Shown here: piece by piece, positions 41,301 to 51,418 of the stretch
How the letters are laid out: the number at the start of each line of letters is the position of its first letter
Numbering within the stretch: the stretch's first letter is position 1
Source of the DNA: Thraustochytrium sp. TN22
Taxonomy: Eukaryota; Sar; Bigyra; Thraustochytrida; Thraustochytriidae
Direction: 5' to 3'
NCBI GenBank assembly: GCA_013306675.1
Contig: JABLUY010000024.1
Span: 124,001 to 188,000, forward strand
Length of the DNA stretch: 64,000 nt
Position numbers and translations under genes: made by a program
Notes under the pieces: model-generated
Database searches by the model: none
Told to the model about the DNA's origin: nothing
Seen by the model: only the letters and a program-made list of their open reading frames with translations

Positions 41301-43553
41301 CGACTCGGGGTGCACCAGAATGTATGAGCTTGCCATTGACGGCTCTTGCGAGGCGGCGGCCTGATAGCCGGACAGTGCTAGCACACCGGTGTTAGGGCCG
41401 CCCTCGAGCGAATGGACCGGTGTGAAGAGGGCGTAGATTTGGAAGTGTAGGCCATCGGACGCAAACGGCTTGAGCTTGAGCATGACCTCGAGCACCTCAC
41501 CGCTAGGCGTCTTGAGGAAGGTGTGCAGCTTGCGGTCGAACCAAGCGTCATCCCCGCGCTCGATAAAACGGTAGACGATATCGCCCAACTCGCTTCGCAG
41601 AGGCTCCATGCAAAAGTTCTGAAAACGGTCGCTCACCATAGATCGCGACGGGACATTGAGCATCTGCGAGGCCATCGAGTTCGCCGACAGTATACGCCCA
41701 GTTCCCTCGCGCGACGAGCTCTCCGAAACGCTCATGATGATCACGCCCACAGCCTCAGAGTTAATATCGTCCAGGTCCTCCTCGTCGCTGCGGCCCGGCC
41801 GCGTCCTGGACATGCGCACAGCACGATTCAACATGGCAAGCCCGGTGTTGTAGTCGCTGCACACGTCGACCAGAAAGGTCCCAAAACGCTCCAGAAACTC
41901 CGGGTTGTTTGGCGCCAGACGAAGAAGTTTCACATACGCCTCACGTGCGCCTGAGGTGTACTTGGCAGCCGACAGAGCAAGCTGGCGGACCTTGTTCACG
42001 TCCGGACGCACCTGTGAAAGCTCCTCCCAGAACTTGGCGAGTTCGTTGGCGCACTTTTCGTCCAAAGCCACGGCCTCGCGCATATACATGGCGCTCTTGA
42101 CGTAGCCCATGAGGTCAGAGGATGCGCTCAGGTTCTCCTCCAGGAGTCGCTTGGTCTTGTAGATGGCAAAATGCAGGTCGATGTCCAGGCCTCGTCGCTC
42201 GGCAATGAGGATGGCGCGGCGCACGAGTGGGCTTCGATCGCGCAAAAAATCCAGCAACACGTGGGCGTGGAATACGCAGAGCGCGCTCGAGGATGGAAAG
42301 ACCGCTGCCGCGTCGATGTACCACATGTGAGCTCGAAGCGAGCGCTCGTGCAGCTCCACGGGGTCCGCCTTGGACAGAATTGGAAAGTGCTTGTCTTTGC
42401 CCACGCCTTGCACCTCAAGTCGGCACTTGAGCTCCAGCTCGAAGACGTTGCTGCACTGTCGCGGCGCTTTGCTCACAAGTGAATAGCGCCTGTACTGAAC
42501 CACAGCATGTGTGAGCGGGACTACCAAGATGAGGCCGCCGAAGAGGGTCACTGGTGCCGTGTACTCGTAGCGCGCGTCGTAGGCCGCACAGCTGTCTGGA
42601 TCGAGCAGTACGTCCCGTCCGCTGAAGAGCCTCACGTGGCCGAAGGTACAGATCGCCGTCCAAGCGAGCGCAGAAGAAAGGATTGCGCGCACCATGCCCA
42701 CGTCCTGGTCGAAGAAGGGCTGGTACCAGCAGAAGAGAAAGGCGAGACCCACGGACAGGGCCATGGTAAGAAAAGCCCAACCGGTCTTGAGGTTCGTACT
42801 CGGGTCGGGCTGGCTCACAATCGTAAAGATCAGCGCGAAGACCGTCTTGGCGCAAAGGTGGAGGGTCGTGATGCGCGCGTGAGGGCGCGCAGAGGGCGCA
42901 TCGGACATGGGGCGAGGGTCGAAGAGCGTCACGGACACGAGCAATGATATCGAGATGAAGACGATGAGTGCCACGGTCGTGATGGGCAGCAAGGCCTTGC
43001 AGGTCTCGGTTTTTTCGAAGCCGCGGCACGTGAACACGTTCGACATGATGCTCACGAATGGGATGAAAAGAATGCCGACACAGCTTGACATGGTGTGTCG
43101 TAGCACCTTGATGGTCCAGATGAACCTAAAGTTCTTGTTCGTCCAGGCGTACCCGACGTAGAAGAGGTTCACGAGCTCCAGCACGACCACCACAAGACAG
43201 ACAATGAGCACTGGAAGCAGCGTGAATGTCCTCTTCGCTTGGTACCCGATCTGCACGTACACGATGCCGGTGGCCAGGTTCTGCACCGTCGTCGGGTAGT
43301 CCATGTCCATGATTTCTGGTGGCGGCAAGACGAACGAGAGCATCTGCAGAAAGTCCACGAACATGAAGAATAAAAAGAGGACCCTGGAGTGGGAGCCCTT
43401 CTTGGACATGGCGAAGAGGACGCCATTGAGCCCGTCCTGCGCAGCCTTGACGATGCGGTCGATTGATTCCAGCAGCGTCTCTGACTCCAACGCCCGATCG
43501 TTGAAGACGTCCAGGTGATCGATAGTGTCCACCGGCTTCATCGCCGTCTTCAT
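38343..43553 (-). CDS. TmcB-like polytopic PAS receptor, paralogue A
   Basis: 1,736 residues. The N-terminal block has about eight membrane helices (from VLFLFFMFVDFLQMLSFVL near residue 58 to about 360). A helical, TPR-like cytosolic region (about 365-610) has KQCSNVFELELKCRLEVQG and ANELAKFWEELSQVRPDVNKVRQLALSA. A PAS-like domain (about 625-745) has GVIIMSVSE, ILSANSMASQML and FIERGDDAWFDRKLHTFL. After a long linker the C-terminal third has more helices flanking two extracytoplasmic helical modules (LYVGTSIFVAAVSIY, SIILGVFGIVLLVASLYPLL, YVLALCIGFLFFNVLCYILVV). This is the architecture of tiny-macrocysts TmcB/TmcC-type proteins of Dictyostelium, ciliates and oomycetes. No cyclase or kinase domain is seen, so signalling output is unknown. 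It is clearly homologous to the divergent gene at 45177. Confidence 0.8.
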   Translation of the reverse strand: MKTAMKPVDTIDHLDVFNDRALESETLLESIDRIVKAAQDGLNGVLFAMSKKGSHSRVLFLFFMFVDFLQMLSFVLPPPEIMDMDYPTTVQNLATGIVYVQIGYQAKRTFTLLPVLIVCLVVVVLELVNLFYVGYAWTNKNFRFIWTIKVLRHTMSSCVGILFIPFVSIMSNVFTCRGFEKTETCKALLPITTVALIVFISISLLVSVTLFDPRPMSDAPSARPHARITTLHLCAKTVFALIFTIVSQPDPSTNLKTGWAFLTMALSVGLAFLFCWYQPFFDQDVGMVRAILSSALAWTAICTFGHVRLFSGRDVLLDPDSCAAYDARYEYTAPVTLFGGLILVVPLTHAVVQYRRYSLVSKAPRQCSNVFELELKCRLEVQGVGKDKHFPILSKADPVELHERSLRAHMWYIDAAAVFPSSSALCVFHAHVLLDFLRDRSPLVRRAILIAERRGLDIDLHFAIYKTKRLLEENLSASSDLMGYVKSAMYMREAVALDEKCANELAKFWEELSQVRPDVNKVRQLALSAAKYTSGAREAYVKLLRLAPNNPEFLERFGTFLVDVCSDYNTGLAMLNRAVRMSRTRPGRSDEEDLDDINSEAVGVIIMSVSESSSREGTGRILSANSMASQMLNVPSRSMVSDRFQNFCMEPLRSELGDIVYRFIERGDDAWFDRKLHTFLKTPSGEVLEVMLKLKPFASDGLHFQIYALFTPVHSLEGGPNTGVLALSGYQAAASQEPSMASSYILVHPESAKVLGLAGHLHSRFRGHRAGSLLQQANQADAAAFNSSDDSLPRSLQTEQHVCRLHDLVLNATDLTEAMQDAKVSEQARRAGRKPTLDTHTQDSIAEKLARTRRRAGRQVGPEGSATLSASGSDPEANISKRVALEGLLDETSDGTAECLVIVTEDLEIEQDLDEADLRNLRDSRVHILIERVHLLGEDFIKVMVSAPRRARNIKNEAAGGGVSAGGGGGGYGDPGFDEDLHEAIAAHDRLMNDADHEAEERNLLAVLKRAQQLQARAQTSMQAAGNDGASSQFTTSSADQLRNRAHKVRRELSRDVETESDPALERVRKLYVGTSIFVAAVSIYQFGHLTAVLEGFRSSLDFIEDLTFRDFSLVTIAHMVHGLDLVRQGALADSLESSLRARLLKASDDLKRLDKVVFEQRGGGPAELAQLYEEEVIAFLDVRKGDLSIEMVTLFDATLSIASLSSKAYEFPLDGFRVESDSLIALLANIDSVEQAPLWGLEQSTQLYMNQTEVSLAATEHTLLSESIILGVFGIVLLVASLYPLLGNDARVERTKHGVLDVFLRMPRVAAQEYMARYATRCQELTGGLRPVHSGAEENDEEEIDSMDGASNPASAESAGPGELFPTDASVPIPAVSAETRTTKLPAHESMQKRPSVSGALLRSERTTIELQKPPRRSFKRMMRLLRMSVLLVFNVAFSLGMIEIEYQMQDALAGFTSETFLAGLRRTLARQTALDLRLFLSGAMVNVSVDALSDPATGEAVDLVVSRAKLVERINALQLVHDIGLYGSDVYNLEGTFASDDTGTSTISYMYTQNGCASWPEGAARTAEDCAAFHEGLLATGLHPAMGTYFESYLGLAYDTSLDEEELATNVAARRAAFHREDIAETLELEEDFLEPQLGVAVTLIHDRHSDVINRFENYVLALCIGFLFFNVLCYILVVSPSIRALKVEMSRARQLILFVPEDALPHLPHVQRFLVNDMNISGGAGKSRRGGAR

Positions 43554-43600
43554 CCTATCCTTTGAGGCGCGCTTTCGCGCGAGTTGATCAGCACTGCACG

Positions 43601-43640
43601 CTAGTAGCTAGCTATCTCTAGCTTGCTAGTAGTAGCCAGC
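43601..43640. repeat. CTAG/TAGC-rich tract upstream of TmcB-like paralogue A
   Basis: CTAGTAGCTAGCTATCTCTA followed by GCTTGCTAGTAGTAGCC-like sequence, 48 bp upstream of the ATG. Confidence 0.85.
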
Positions 43641-43711
43641 TTGCTACGAGAGCAAGGGCGGCACCCTTGGTGCCGCCCAGTTTGCGCTGCGCAAGCTCCT
43701 GCGCAGTCTGC

Positions 43712-43803
43712 GCAGTGGTGCGCTGCGCTGTGCAGCGCGGCGCTGCGCTGCGCTGCGCGGCGCGGCGCTGCGCTGCGCGGCGCGGCGCGGCGCTGCGCTG
43801 CGG
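43712..43803. repeat. GCGCTGC / GCGCGGC low-complexity block
   Basis: Imperfect 5- to 7-bp units of GCGCTGC and GCGCGGC, about 90 bp, in the promoter region between the two receptors. Confidence 0.8.
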
Positions 43804-45176
43804 CACCACTCGTCCTTCCGGCGTGCGATCTTCGCGCCCGCGCGGGCGAAGGCCGTCGTTGCGGCGGCGGCGGCAGCGGGTGTGACGAGCGGCGAGAGCG
43901 TCTACTCTGAATCGATGCGGCCCCTCAGCGATGCAGGTCGAAACGGTGCACTGGGGTGGTCCATTGCCGCAAAGCAAGGTGATCAATTCGAGTGGAGAAA
44001 GACTTCCAAGCCAAAAGCTGCCCGTGCTGACTGCAGTGGCGCACGAAATGCAGACTTAGCTTGCGTGCACGAAGACGCAAAAGCAGCAGCAGCTGAGCAA
44101 GCAAGCTTTTGATCGGGAGGCTCCATTTGACCGGCAAGCCTGCTAGAGAGGAGCTCATCATGGAAAAAGGCCCTCAACGGATCTCTCGTGGGGCGAGGTC
44201 GTCGGAGGCATCGCGTTGTTTTCGCTCCGATGACCAGAGTCTGTCTAACTGGGCGAGCTTCCAAGCAGGCAGGTTGCAACCTCTCTGACAGTGTCATCTG
44301 TGGGGACTCCAGCACGGCGACGGTACGATTTGCCACGGCTGGGCATGGGCCGATAACGGACAAACAGTACTATCTGGAAGTCAGAATCATCCGGGCCGCT
44401 CAGATGCCATTTCCCGTCATGGGGATGATGGGACCAAACTCACTCCAGCTCTGACGCTAGACCAGACCAGGTTCATTACGCTGGATCTCGTCATTTTTGA
44501 TGCGCCTCCCGAAGACTTGATCGAAGTCGCCATCCGACGTTAGCTGTCCCACGTTTTGGATGATATCCACTCGGAGTTAGGACTACCCACCCAGCCTCCG
44601 AGTTTTTCGCGTTCTGGAGGCCACCGCTACTAGTATGAGCGCTGCTTCCCTTCAGTTACCTCGGTTTCAGATGATGCTCAGGCTCCCACTGATGTTCAGG
44701 CGAAGGCCGCAACTGCCCGTTCAACGGTAACAAGGAGCACCCGCATCCGAGTCTCTGGCTCGTCTCAAAAAGTGACAGCGACAGCGCGACGCAGAGGAGC
44801 GTTGGATTGGTAGCAGCCGCTGGCAGGCGGCGAGGCGCGTTGGCTGGCATGGGCGGCCCGGAACGGTCACGGACGGAGTCTGTCGTCCTGGCGGCTGCTG
44901 AAGCGTTATTGGAAGCGCGCCTTCCCCACTTCGAAGGCCGCCAACTTCGACTTTTTGCGAGGAGTGGTGCTATTTGCTGCAGAGCTTACTGCTGACCGAC
45001 GCCAGCAGGGCGCTCCATCTCCTGCACAACAGCATTTCGTTTCATTCGCGATTCGCGCCAGGGCGGCGCTCGTGCTGGTGCTGGTGTTGCGGTCCGAGCA
45101 GGGCGTCGGCCGCAGGTGAGCGGCGCGGCGGCACGGCAGTGCGCGCGCGGCCAAACACCGGAGCGTCGCAGCAGCC

Positions 45177-48100
45177 ATGGCGGCGACGGTCGTGTCGCGC
45201 TCCCAAAGCCATGTGAGTGGCATGACGGGCCTCACGGGCGCAAGCGGTGGTGTTGACGCGGACATGGACCGTGCCTTCCGCCAGCTGCGTTCGCAAAGTG
45301 GCGGCGCTGCAAGCATCTTTATCGAGCTGGAAGCCTTCTTTGAAAAGACCAAGACCGGGCTCAACAAGTTGCTGCACAGCTTGACGCGCACCTCCAAGGA
45401 GACCTACCTCGCCTTCCTGCTTGGCGCCGTCATCGAGGCCGGCCAGCTCGCGGCGCTCGCACTGCCCGCATCGGCGGAGATGAATCTGGGCTATCCGGCC
45501 CCTGTGGAGAAACTGGCCGAAGTCGTGGCGTACACGCGCTTTGGAGCGCTCTTGTGGGAGCATTTTGACCACTTCACGGTGGGTCTCGTGATGCTGAGCA
45601 TCCTCTCCGTGGAGCTGTTGGCGCTACCCTACGTGGCGTACACGTGGGCCACAAAGGAGTTCCGCTCGCTTGGCACCAAGCTGGTGCAGTATCAGCTGGC
45701 CATCTTTGGCGGCGTCTTCTTCGTGCCTATCGTCACGTCCCTCGCTGAGTCCGCCTTTTGCAAGGGATTCACATCGAATCAATGCCAATTTGTCAGGCCG
45801 ATTGCCGTTGTGCAACTCCTGATCTTCGTCGTACTCGTCCTACTCGTCTCGATCATGTACTTTGACTCACGGCCCAAGTCCAAATCGATGACCGCGCGCC
45901 CGCACGCCCGCATCCATGTTTTGAGCGTCGCCGTCCGCGCTGCGCTGACCCTGTCCTTTGTGGCGATGCACAATGTCTCGGGCGGCGCTTCCAGTCTGAA
46001 ACACATCTGGGTCATTGTCGTCGCAGCATCGACGACGCTCCTGGCCGGCTTCTATGTGTGGTACCAACCCTACTACCAGCAGCGCGCCAACGCAATCCGC
46101 AGCATGTTGATGTCCGTGGTTGCTTGGCTCGCCATCTGCTCGATGGTCCACGTGCTCACGGGTGCCGACGCGGCAGCCAGCGACGAGAACTCTTGCGTAT
46201 ACACGCATGACAACACCATCACGGTGACGGCATTCATTGGGCTTGCACTAGTTGTGCCTCTCTCGTGGGTCACGCTGCACTACCGCCGGTACTCTCTGCA
46301 GATGAAGAGCCCAAAGCAATGCACGAACGTGTACGAGCTAGAACTCAAGGGCCGCATCGAGATTCAAGGCCTCGGCGTTCACCACCAAAGCGACCTGAAT
46401 AAGGCAGACAAGGATGAGCTAGAGGCGCGTGCGGCTCGCGTGCACAAGTGGTACATGGAAGCTGCCCCACTCTTCCCGCTGTCCGGATCCCTCCTCATGT
46501 TCCACGCCCAGATGCTCCTCGCCTTTCTGCCGCATAAGACGCCCATGGTGCGGCGCGCCATCGTGACCGGGCTGCGGCGCGGCCTGGCCCCGGACTTCCA
46601 TGTTGTGGCATACAAGGTGCGTCGCACGCTGGAAGAGACGATCCAGGGCGCCTCAGATGTGCTCAGCATCGTGAGGTCTGAGGAGTACATGGCGGAAGCA
46701 TTCAAGTACGACAAAAAGTGCTCGCACCAGCTGGTTGATTTTTGGAGCGAGCTCTCGGAGAAGCGGCCCGACATAAACAAGGTTCGTCGGCTAGCACTCA
46801 ACATCGCCGTTACATCCTCTGCGGCGCAACAGGCATACTTCAAGCTGCTCAAGCTGTCGCCCAAGTCTACGCGGGTGTATGACATGGTGTCTTCGTTCCT
46901 GCTGGAAATCATGCATGACACACGAATGGCTAGCATGCTCAAGATGAAGGGGACTCGCATCGCGCGGGAGACCCAAGCGCGCGCGACCACGAACCTGAAC
47001 GAGGTCGAATCCGACTCGCTGTGCGTCATCGTTGTGCGCGCCTCTCTGGAGAACCGCCACGAGCTCGGTGACATCGTCTTCGCAAACACGAACGCGAGCC
47101 AGCTCCTCAACCAGGTGAACCAGATGATTGTCGGCCAGAAAATTAGCAGCTACCTCGTCTCGCCGCTGGCCGAATCCTTCGAGGAGCTTGTCGAGGGCTT
47201 CATCGAGGACGGCAAGGACGAGGCCTTCGAAGGCACGCTGCAAACCTATCTGCGCACGCCTAATGGCAACCTGGTTGCAGTGAACATGAAGATGCAGCCG
47301 TACTCGCCGGATGACGTTCACTTCAACATATACCTGGTCTTCCAAGCGGATGCCTCTCAGCACACGGACAACTATGTACTCATTGACGAGCAGACTGGTA
47401 TCGTGCAAGGCATGGGCGGCGCGTGCCTGGCCGCGTTTCAGTCACACGCTCAGCACGCCGCGCAGACACAGCATCGAGCCCTCGAAAGTCTCACCTCGGG
47501 GCCATCGCAGCTCCACATTTCGGCGCTTATTCCAAACTTTGCCGTGGTGGACTTTGCGTTGTATCCGCCAGGCACTGCGCTTCCGGCGATGCTGGAGGAG
47601 GAGGACACCGGCATGGTCACACTCCGCCGATTTCGCGTCTCGTTCTCCGCCTCGGGCGCCGATGTGGGGGCGCGCGGCCCCGCTGGGGCTGGTGTCGAGG
47701 GCGGGCCCCAGGAGGGCGCCATCAGCCGGCGACGCTCCAGCATCGCCTCGCTTCTCGTCGGCGACGAGCCAGACACCACCACGTTGCGGCGCGCCGGCAC
47801 GTCGAGCTCCTTGAACGAAGCACTGCGGCGCTCGCAGACCGCGCCTGTCACGGAGCGCAGCTCCTTGATTGGCCGTGTCGACGAAGATGACGAGGCAGGC
47901 GCGGACGATAAGGTCAGTGCGCCAGGTGGAATGTATCAAATGCACCGGCCGATGGGAAGCTCGATGGGGAGTGGTTTTGCCACCATTCGACCGCGAAGGT
48001 CGTCCTCCCACGTCCCCTCGGACCATCCAGCTAGTGGGCGCATCTGGTTCCAGCGGCGCAAGGTGCTGGGCAAGCGGCTCCTGCAGGTCTTCGTGCACGA

Positions 48101-50462
48101 CCCGGCGGTGCCGGAGTTCAACGCGGCTGTGGAGGAGCGCTTCTTCGACGATCGCGACGGTCAAAGCGAACTGGACGGCGCCTCCATGGACATTGGCAAC
48201 GACTCAGACCCTGACACGGAGCCGGAAAAGCGCAAATCGGGTCAGCTTTTCAAGCGCGCCGTAACGGACAAGTCGGACCACCTGAGGCGCTTCATGGAGG
48301 AGATGGGCTCTGCCAGCAAGCTGAACACGTCGCAGATTCAAAACGTGAAGAAGGCGGGCTCCAAGAAAACCGGCTCCAAAGCGGGTTCGGTTGCTTCGGG
48401 CGAGGTTCTGCGGCTCAAGGCGCAGGCAGTGCGCAAGGTGCTGCAGGAGAGCCAGAACGCGGCGATGGACTCGACGCTGGCCAAGCTCAGGCGCTGGTAC
48501 CTTCGCGCCAGCGTCGTGACGTGCATCTGCGTGCTGATCCAGTACCTGGAGGCGACCCTTCTGCTGGACGAGTACAACGCGGACGTGAAATTCGTCTCCA
48601 CCCTCAGCTTCCGCCGCTTCTGCATGGTCACGATTGCCTACTGCGTGCACGGGCTCTCGCTTGTCCATGAGGGCATTCTTCCTGCGTCGATGGAGTCCAC
48701 GCTGCGCGCTGAGGTGGGAGATCTCGCCACACAGCTCAAAACCGTCGACTATGATGTTTTCCAGCGTCGAACTTCGATTGGTGGCCATCTTCAAGAGCTG
48801 TACGAGCAGAAGCTCCTTCACTATCACCTCATGCGCAATGGCTACGTCGTCGAGGAAAAGGTGAGCCTGTTCGACGCGACTTTGAAGCTGACAAGTCTTG
48901 CCATGCAGGCCAAGGAGACGGAGCTGGACCACTTCTATCCGGGGTCTCCAACCATACTTTCGCTGATGGAGAACCTGGACGATGTCGGCAACACCGTGCT
49001 GGTGGGCATCATGAACTCGACCTCTGACTTCTCCGAGTACGCACTTCATCACTCTGTAAACCTCATGAACAGGGTGATCATCATGGCCTGCATCATGGGC
49101 GCTCTGGTCATCACGCTGATTGCTCTGACCATCTATCCGCTCGTGGGCAATGGCGGAAAGATTGAGAAGGTCAAGGGCGAGATTCTTCAGGTCTTTGCGG
49201 ACATCCCCAAGCGCACCACGCAAGAGATAGGCATGCGATTTGTGGAGCGTCTGCACAGCGTGCACGAGGAGGACGTCGATGCGTCGAGGCTCAACGGCGA
49301 CCACCCTGCGATGCGCGGGCGCGAGGACGGGCATGCGGAAAGCGAGGCGCGACCGGCGGGTGGCATGCTGAGTCACATCACCGACGCAAACGAGTCGGGC
49401 CAGACGCGCGAGCCGAAGAAGGTGGCCAAGGTGGTACCGGAGCCACCAGCATCTTCGCCGAGTCCGCGCGCTCGCAAGGCTGCTCAGGGCAAGCAGCACT
49501 CCTCGCGCCGAGAAAATCATCAGCGTTCGCGCTGCTGCAGCATCAACAAGGTGCTCATCGTGTTGCGCATGAGCGCACTGCTTTTCCTGTCTGCCGCTTA
49601 CCTCACGGCCGTCGTTCTCCTCGTCATCAAGCTCGAGTCGGATACGCACAGCGCACCAGTGGAGCTCAACTACGATGGCCTGCGGCGGATGCAGATGCGC
49701 TACAGTCTCCATGAATTCCGTCTTTGGATCACGGGCGCGTATCAGGGCGTCACCATGCAAGAGCAACTTGAGGACGGAAGCCTGGAGGATCTCGATTTTC
49801 GCTCCACGATCGACCGGATCCGGGCGCGCCTTGATGAAACCCTCGCTACCCATGAGGCACTTCTCTACGGCGACGCGGCTCTCGAGCTGGAGGGCGCCTT
49901 CCGTGATCCAGACGTCAGCGAGACGTTGATGACGCTATACACCACGGACGGTTGCCAGGAACTCAGCGCGGACTCGCCAATGACCGAGGATGAGTGCCGC
50001 GCCTACGACAACGGACTCATGGACACCGGCTTGCAAAGCGCCATTCTCAACTTCATCGAGAGCATGGAGGAGCTCACCTATGACACGGAACTCGCCGCAG
50101 CGTCACTGTCGCAGGACCTGGACCAGATCTCGGCTGTCTTCGCCCGCGACGATGTGCAGCGAATCATCACACTGGAGAACGACCTTCTTCAGCCACAGAT
50201 GAGCACGATCATCTCCGTCTCTATGTCCGAGCTGCATGACAAGATCGTTCAGGTCGAGACATTCATGCTCATCATGCTCATTCTCTTCATCATCCTCGCC
50301 TTTTGCATCTACGCCTTCATTGTCCGTGCTATCCTCAGTCGCCTCGACACGGAGGTGAAGCGCACGCGCAGCCTCCTCCTCGTCATTCCAGAGGACGTTC
50401 TCGACTCCCTGCGCCACATCCAGGTCTTCCTCGTCGAGTCTTTCTCCAAGTCCTCCTCTTGA
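45177..50462 (+). CDS. TmcB-like polytopic PAS receptor, paralogue B
   Basis: 1,761 residues from the ATG at 45177 (MAATVVSRSQSHVSG). Same plan as paralogue A. There are about eight N-terminal helices (about 75-370). The conserved linker KQCTNVYELELKGRIEIQG introduces the TPR-like region (KKCSHQLVDFWSELSEKRPD). A PAS-like domain (about 610-740) has SLCVIVVRASLENRHELGD, IVFANTNASQLL and YLRTPNGNLVAVNMKMQPYS. A Ser/Arg-rich linker (about 830-1060) has likely phosphorylation sites. Two C-terminal extracytoplasmic helical modules lie between helices (WYLRASVVTCICVLIQYLE; VIIMACIMGALVITLIAL; VLIVLRMSALLFLSAAYLTA; LIMLILFIILAFCIYAFI). The head-to-head arrangement with paralogue A indicates inverted duplication. 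It may sense oxygen, redox or a ligand via PAS; that is inference from the domain only. Confidence 0.82.
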   Translation: MAATVVSRSQSHVSGMTGLTGASGGVDADMDRAFRQLRSQSGGAASIFIELEAFFEKTKTGLNKLLHSLTRTSKETYLAFLLGAVIEAGQLAALALPASAEMNLGYPAPVEKLAEVVAYTRFGALLWEHFDHFTVGLVMLSILSVELLALPYVAYTWATKEFRSLGTKLVQYQLAIFGGVFFVPIVTSLAESAFCKGFTSNQCQFVRPIAVVQLLIFVVLVLLVSIMYFDSRPKSKSMTARPHARIHVLSVAVRAALTLSFVAMHNVSGGASSLKHIWVIVVAASTTLLAGFYVWYQPYYQQRANAIRSMLMSVVAWLAICSMVHVLTGADAAASDENSCVYTHDNTITVTAFIGLALVVPLSWVTLHYRRYSLQMKSPKQCTNVYELELKGRIEIQGLGVHHQSDLNKADKDELEARAARVHKWYMEAAPLFPLSGSLLMFHAQMLLAFLPHKTPMVRRAIVTGLRRGLAPDFHVVAYKVRRTLEETIQGASDVLSIVRSEEYMAEAFKYDKKCSHQLVDFWSELSEKRPDINKVRRLALNIAVTSSAAQQAYFKLLKLSPKSTRVYDMVSSFLLEIMHDTRMASMLKMKGTRIARETQARATTNLNEVESDSLCVIVVRASLENRHELGDIVFANTNASQLLNQVNQMIVGQKISSYLVSPLAESFEELVEGFIEDGKDEAFEGTLQTYLRTPNGNLVAVNMKMQPYSPDDVHFNIYLVFQADASQHTDNYVLIDEQTGIVQGMGGACLAAFQSHAQHAAQTQHRALESLTSGPSQLHISALIPNFAVVDFALYPPGTALPAMLEEEDTGMVTLRRFRVSFSASGADVGARGPAGAGVEGGPQEGAISRRRSSIASLLVGDEPDTTTLRRAGTSSSLNEALRRSQTAPVTERSSLIGRVDEDDEAGADDKVSAPGGMYQMHRPMGSSMGSGFATIRPRRSSSHVPSDHPASGRIWFQRRKVLGKRLLQVFVHDPAVPEFNAAVEERFFDDRDGQSELDGASMDIGNDSDPDTEPEKRKSGQLFKRAVTDKSDHLRRFMEEMGSASKLNTSQIQNVKKAGSKKTGSKAGSVASGEVLRLKAQAVRKVLQESQNAAMDSTLAKLRRWYLRASVVTCICVLIQYLEATLLLDEYNADVKFVSTLSFRRFCMVTIAYCVHGLSLVHEGILPASMESTLRAEVGDLATQLKTVDYDVFQRRTSIGGHLQELYEQKLLHYHLMRNGYVVEEKVSLFDATLKLTSLAMQAKETELDHFYPGSPTILSLMENLDDVGNTVLVGIMNSTSDFSEYALHHSVNLMNRVIIMACIMGALVITLIALTIYPLVGNGGKIEKVKGEILQVFADIPKRTTQEIGMRFVERLHSVHEEDVDASRLNGDHPAMRGREDGHAESEARPAGGMLSHITDANESGQTREPKKVAKVVPEPPASSPSPRARKAAQGKQHSSRRENHQRSRCCSINKVLIVLRMSALLFLSAAYLTAVVLLVIKLESDTHSAPVELNYDGLRRMQMRYSLHEFRLWITGAYQGVTMQEQLEDGSLEDLDFRSTIDRIRARLDETLATHEALLYGDAALELEGAFRDPDVSETLMTLYTTDGCQELSADSPMTEDECRAYDNGLMDTGLQSAILNFIESMEELTYDTELAAASLSQDLDQISAVFARDDVQRIITLENDLLQPQMSTIISVSMSELHDKIVQVETFMLIMLILFIILAFCIYAFIVRAILSRLDTEVKRTRSLLLVIPEDVLDSLRHIQVFLVESFSKSSS

Positions 50463-51197
50463 TAGTTTTACCACACTTTTTCCACGAAAATCAGCCACAT
50501 CAAGCACGAAGATATCGAACGCTCAAGCGGCCGGGCCGACGCGCGTTAGCTTTGGCCAATCCTCCTCTCGTCGTTGTCGTCAAGTACCGAGCGAACCTTC
50601 AACTCACCGTCCTTTTGGAGGGTGAGGGGCGGGGTGGAGCTAACTACGTTCACCAAAACTAATGAAGAGTAGCGTGTCAGAGTGCCAGTCATTGTCGATC
50701 ATGCCAATGCCAACCCGGGTCAACTTCACTCTCAAAGCTTCAACCTGACTCAAACTCGGACCCGGGACGCAGCCGCGGGACAACTTGACGTTGTTCTACA
50801 GCGTTCCGAACAACCGAAGAAGAGCCGCGGCGCCGCGCCCGGCAGCTCCGGCCGGCTCCGACTGCGCCACTGCAGCCAGCTGACCGAGGCTGACAGAAGG
50901 CTGCAAAGGAGCACGGAGCGCGTCTCGCTGCGTCTCTCTGCGCTCGCCTCGCGCCGCCGCGTGCTGGCCGCCTGGCGCAGTCTGAGCCGAGCTATCTGTA
51001 AGCGCAGCTGACCAGCAGGGGCCGTTCGGCTGTTCTCATGCAGGCCGTTCTTCTTCAAGTTGCCAGAGTCGCCTTGGGCGATGCCCGGCGCGTTCCGGCG
51101 GCAGGCGGTGGCTGCGAGTGAGCAGGAAAGGGCGCGGCACTCCGCGATCGATCGATCGGCGGCGCGGGCGAGGACGCGGCGGGCGGCAGCGAGCGCG
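50463..51197. other. Intergenic region upstream of TOM22
   Basis: 735 bp: 3' flank of TmcB-like paralogue B and promoter of the TOM22 gene. GATCGATCGATCGG lies near 51147-51158. No other gene seen. Confidence 0.6.
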
Positions 51198-51387
51198 ATG
51201 ATCACCGTGCAGCAGGACGCGGCGGCGACGCCCGGCGCCGCCCCCGGCGGGCTCAAGGTACGTGTTTGCGGCGGGCGCCGCGAGCGTGAGAGGGGTGGGC
51301 ATGAATGAAGCCGGAGGCATGGACGCGGCGCGGCGGCGCAGCACGGCGCGGCGCGACGAGGCGCGGCGCGACGCTCCGGGTGGGTGC

Positions 51388-51418
<31 letters not shown>

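Larger units (their letters stand above)
43554..45176. other. Divergent intergenic region between the TmcB-like paralogues
   Basis: 1.6 kb. A CTAG/TAGC cluster (43601-43640) starts about 48 bp upstream of paralogue A. A GCGCTGC/GCGCGGC low-complexity block lies at about 43712-43803. From about 43880 to 44800 GC content is visibly lower than in the surroundings. Short frames there (such as 44188-44454) are not convincing. The leader of paralogue B runs to the ATG at 45177. Confidence 0.55.

Noticed and set aside
44188-44454. Short plus-strand frame with DKQYYLEVRIIRAAQ, at first sight SPRY-like
   Set aside because: The rest of a SPRY domain is missing in any frame, and the match is too short to separate from chance. 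It is kept only as part of the low-GC observation.
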